DNA of 64,000 nucleotides from Mycobacterium sp. Z3061 (lineage in GTDB: Bacteria; Actinomycetota; Actinomycetes; Mycobacteriales; Mycobacteriaceae). The position numbers and the translations under genes were made by a program. Below are positions 63,062 to 64,000 of this stretch, in pieces. The stretch's first letter is position 1, and every line of letters starts with the position of its first letter. The DNA is taken from positions 5,987,234-6,051,233 of the forward strand of contig NZ_CP134062.1 of NCBI RefSeq assembly GCF_031583025.1, read 5' to 3'. Below the pieces are notes generated by a model. That model saw nothing but the letters and a program-made list of their open reading frames with translations. It ran no database searches and was not told the origin of the DNA.

Positions 63062-64000
63062 ATGCCTGTGCCCGCTGTTCAGCCGCAGCCCATACTGGCG
63101 CCGTTGACGCCAGCCGCGATCTTTCTGGTGGCCACCATCAACGACGGTGGCGAGGAGGCGGTTCACGCCGCACTGCCCGACATCTCCGGTTTGGTGCGGG
63201 CGATCGGCTTCCGCGACCCGACCAAGAGACTGTCGGCGATCGCCTCCATCGGATCCGACGCCTGGGACCGGTTGTTCTCGGGCCCACGGCCCGCCGAGTT
63301 GCACCCCTTCACCGAATTGACCGGCCCACGCCACGCCGCACCCGCGACCCCCGGCGACCTGCTGTTGCACCTTCGGGCCGAGTCCATGGACGTGTGCTTC
63401 GAACTGGCCGGGCGCATCCTCAAGGCGATGGCCGGAGCGGTGACGGTGGTCGACGAGGTGCACGGTTTCCGGTTCTTCGACAACCGCGACCTGCTGGGAT
63501 TCGTCGACGGAACCGAGAACCCGGACGGTCCGATCGCGGTCAGCGCGACCACCGTCGGCGACGAAGACCCCGACTTCGCCGGGTCGTGCTACGTGCACGT
63601 GCAGAAGTACGTGCACGACATGACGTCCTGGGATTCGCTCTCAGTCACCGAGCAGGAACGGGTGATCGGGCGAACCAAGTTGGAGGACATCGAACTCGGC
63701 GACGACGTCAAGCCGTCCAACTCGCATATCGCGCTGAACGTGATCACCGACGAAGACGGCACCGAGCTCAAGATCGTGCGGCACAACATGCCCTTCGGCG
63801 AGGTGGGCAAGGGCGAATACGGCACCTACTTCATCGGCTATTCGCGCACGCCGGCGGTCACCGAGCGCCTGCTGCGCAATATGTTCCTCGGCGATCCGCC
63901 CGGCAACACCGACCGGGTCCTCGACTTCTCGACCGCCGTCACCGGTGGTTTGTTCTTCTCTCCCACCGTCGACTTTCTCGATGACCCACCGGCGTTGCCG
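63062..64000 (+). CDS. Dye-decolorising peroxidase (DyP, Rv0799c-like), cut by window edge
   Basis: The first 313 codons from ATG 63062 are visible with no stop, so the C-terminus lies outside. The heme peroxidase motifs are LLGFVDGTENPDG (catalytic Asp of GxxDG) and LKIVRHNMPFGEVGKGEYG (proximal His). The protein is Dyp-B-like. In mycobacteria this enzyme is cargo of the encapsulin shell, whose gene normally follows; that gene and any C-terminal cargo tail would be beyond 64000. It oxidises bulky substrates with H2O2. Confidence 0.95.
   Translation, partial: MPVPAVQPQPILAPLTPAAIFLVATINDGGEEAVHAALPDISGLVRAIGFRDPTKRLSAIASIGSDAWDRLFSGPRPAELHPFTELTGPRHAAPATPGDLLLHLRAESMDVCFELAGRILKAMAGAVTVVDEVHGFRFFDNRDLLGFVDGTENPDGPIAVSATTVGDEDPDFAGSCYVHVQKYVHDMTSWDSLSVTEQERVIGRTKLEDIELGDDVKPSNSHIALNVITDEDGTELKIVRHNMPFGEVGKGEYGTYFIGYSRTPAVTERLLRNMFLGDPPGNTDRVLDFSTAVTGGLFFSPTVDFLDDPPALP

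Overview
The window is high-GC mycobacterial chromosome, most likely from a non-tuberculous Mycobacterium. The evidence is one PPE and one PE-PPE protein, an orphan MceA-family protein, MshD (mycothiol), LmeA, DesA1, KmtR, GlnR, a stealth/CpsY protein, a polycysteine leader ahead of cysA2, and many GTG/TTG starts with leaderless promoters (TANNNT about 7 nt before the start). From about 24,390 to the right end the gene order follows, in inverted orientation, the M. tuberculosis H37Rv block Rv0831c to Rv0799c as I remember it. The left 24 kb is more variable accessory or lipid-metabolism territory.

Left part (1-24,300). It begins with an acyl-CoA synthetase start facing away from a [2Fe-2S] ferredoxin, then an orphan NarL-type regulator, an MFS transporter, a sterol-desaturase-type hydroxylase, a lone PPE gene and a NarL-family sensor kinase preceded by a translationally coupled mini-ORF. 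Next is a four-gene reverse-strand operon: acyl-CoA mutase large subunit, B12 subunit, F420-type LLM oxidoreductase and family III CoA-transferase. Then come a cutinase, a methyltransferase, a VanX-type lipoprotein, a CocE-type hydrolase, a PknH-sensor-like lipoprotein, heme oxygenase, a PE-PPE esterase and a probable metal-resistance operon. That operon comprises an ArsR-ArsC fusion, a VOC remnant, a multicopper oxidase and a FetA/FetB-like exporter, with a DoxX gene transcribed divergently. Four tRNA genes (Phe, Asp, Glu on minus; Lys on plus) separate this part from the conserved block.

Right part (24,391-64,000). Genes for a TIGR04255 protein, an SAM methyltransferase, a deaminase, KmtR and a histidine-rich protein, an MpaB-like oxygenase with its TetR regulator, DesA1, a Dus enzyme, an LCP ligase, PhoU, a complete pstSCAB phosphate importer, mshD, glnR, lmeA, the cysteine-attenuated cysA2-sseC operon, a 32-residue membrane protein coupled to a nitrobindin, pabC, ygfZ, a DUF3073 gene, purM, purF, an SCP-like gene, cpsY, a cyclic-nucleotide phosphodiesterase, a CPBP protease, purL, an N-acetyltransferase, a VOC protein, an M18 aminopeptidase and the start of a DyP peroxidase.

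The best candidate for an undescribed system is a two-gene insertion at 43,667-47,659. One protein has four membrane segments, two Rossmann/TrkA-like domains, a ryanodine-receptor (RyR) domain and PGDYG-like modules. The next is a membrane protein with a cytoplasmic TIR domain and an extracellular PknH-type sensor domain. I infer that the TIR protein could make or sense an NAD-derived signal read by the RyR-channel protein. The four-gene mutase operon and the ArsR-ArsC / multicopper oxidase / FetAB operon are further candidates.
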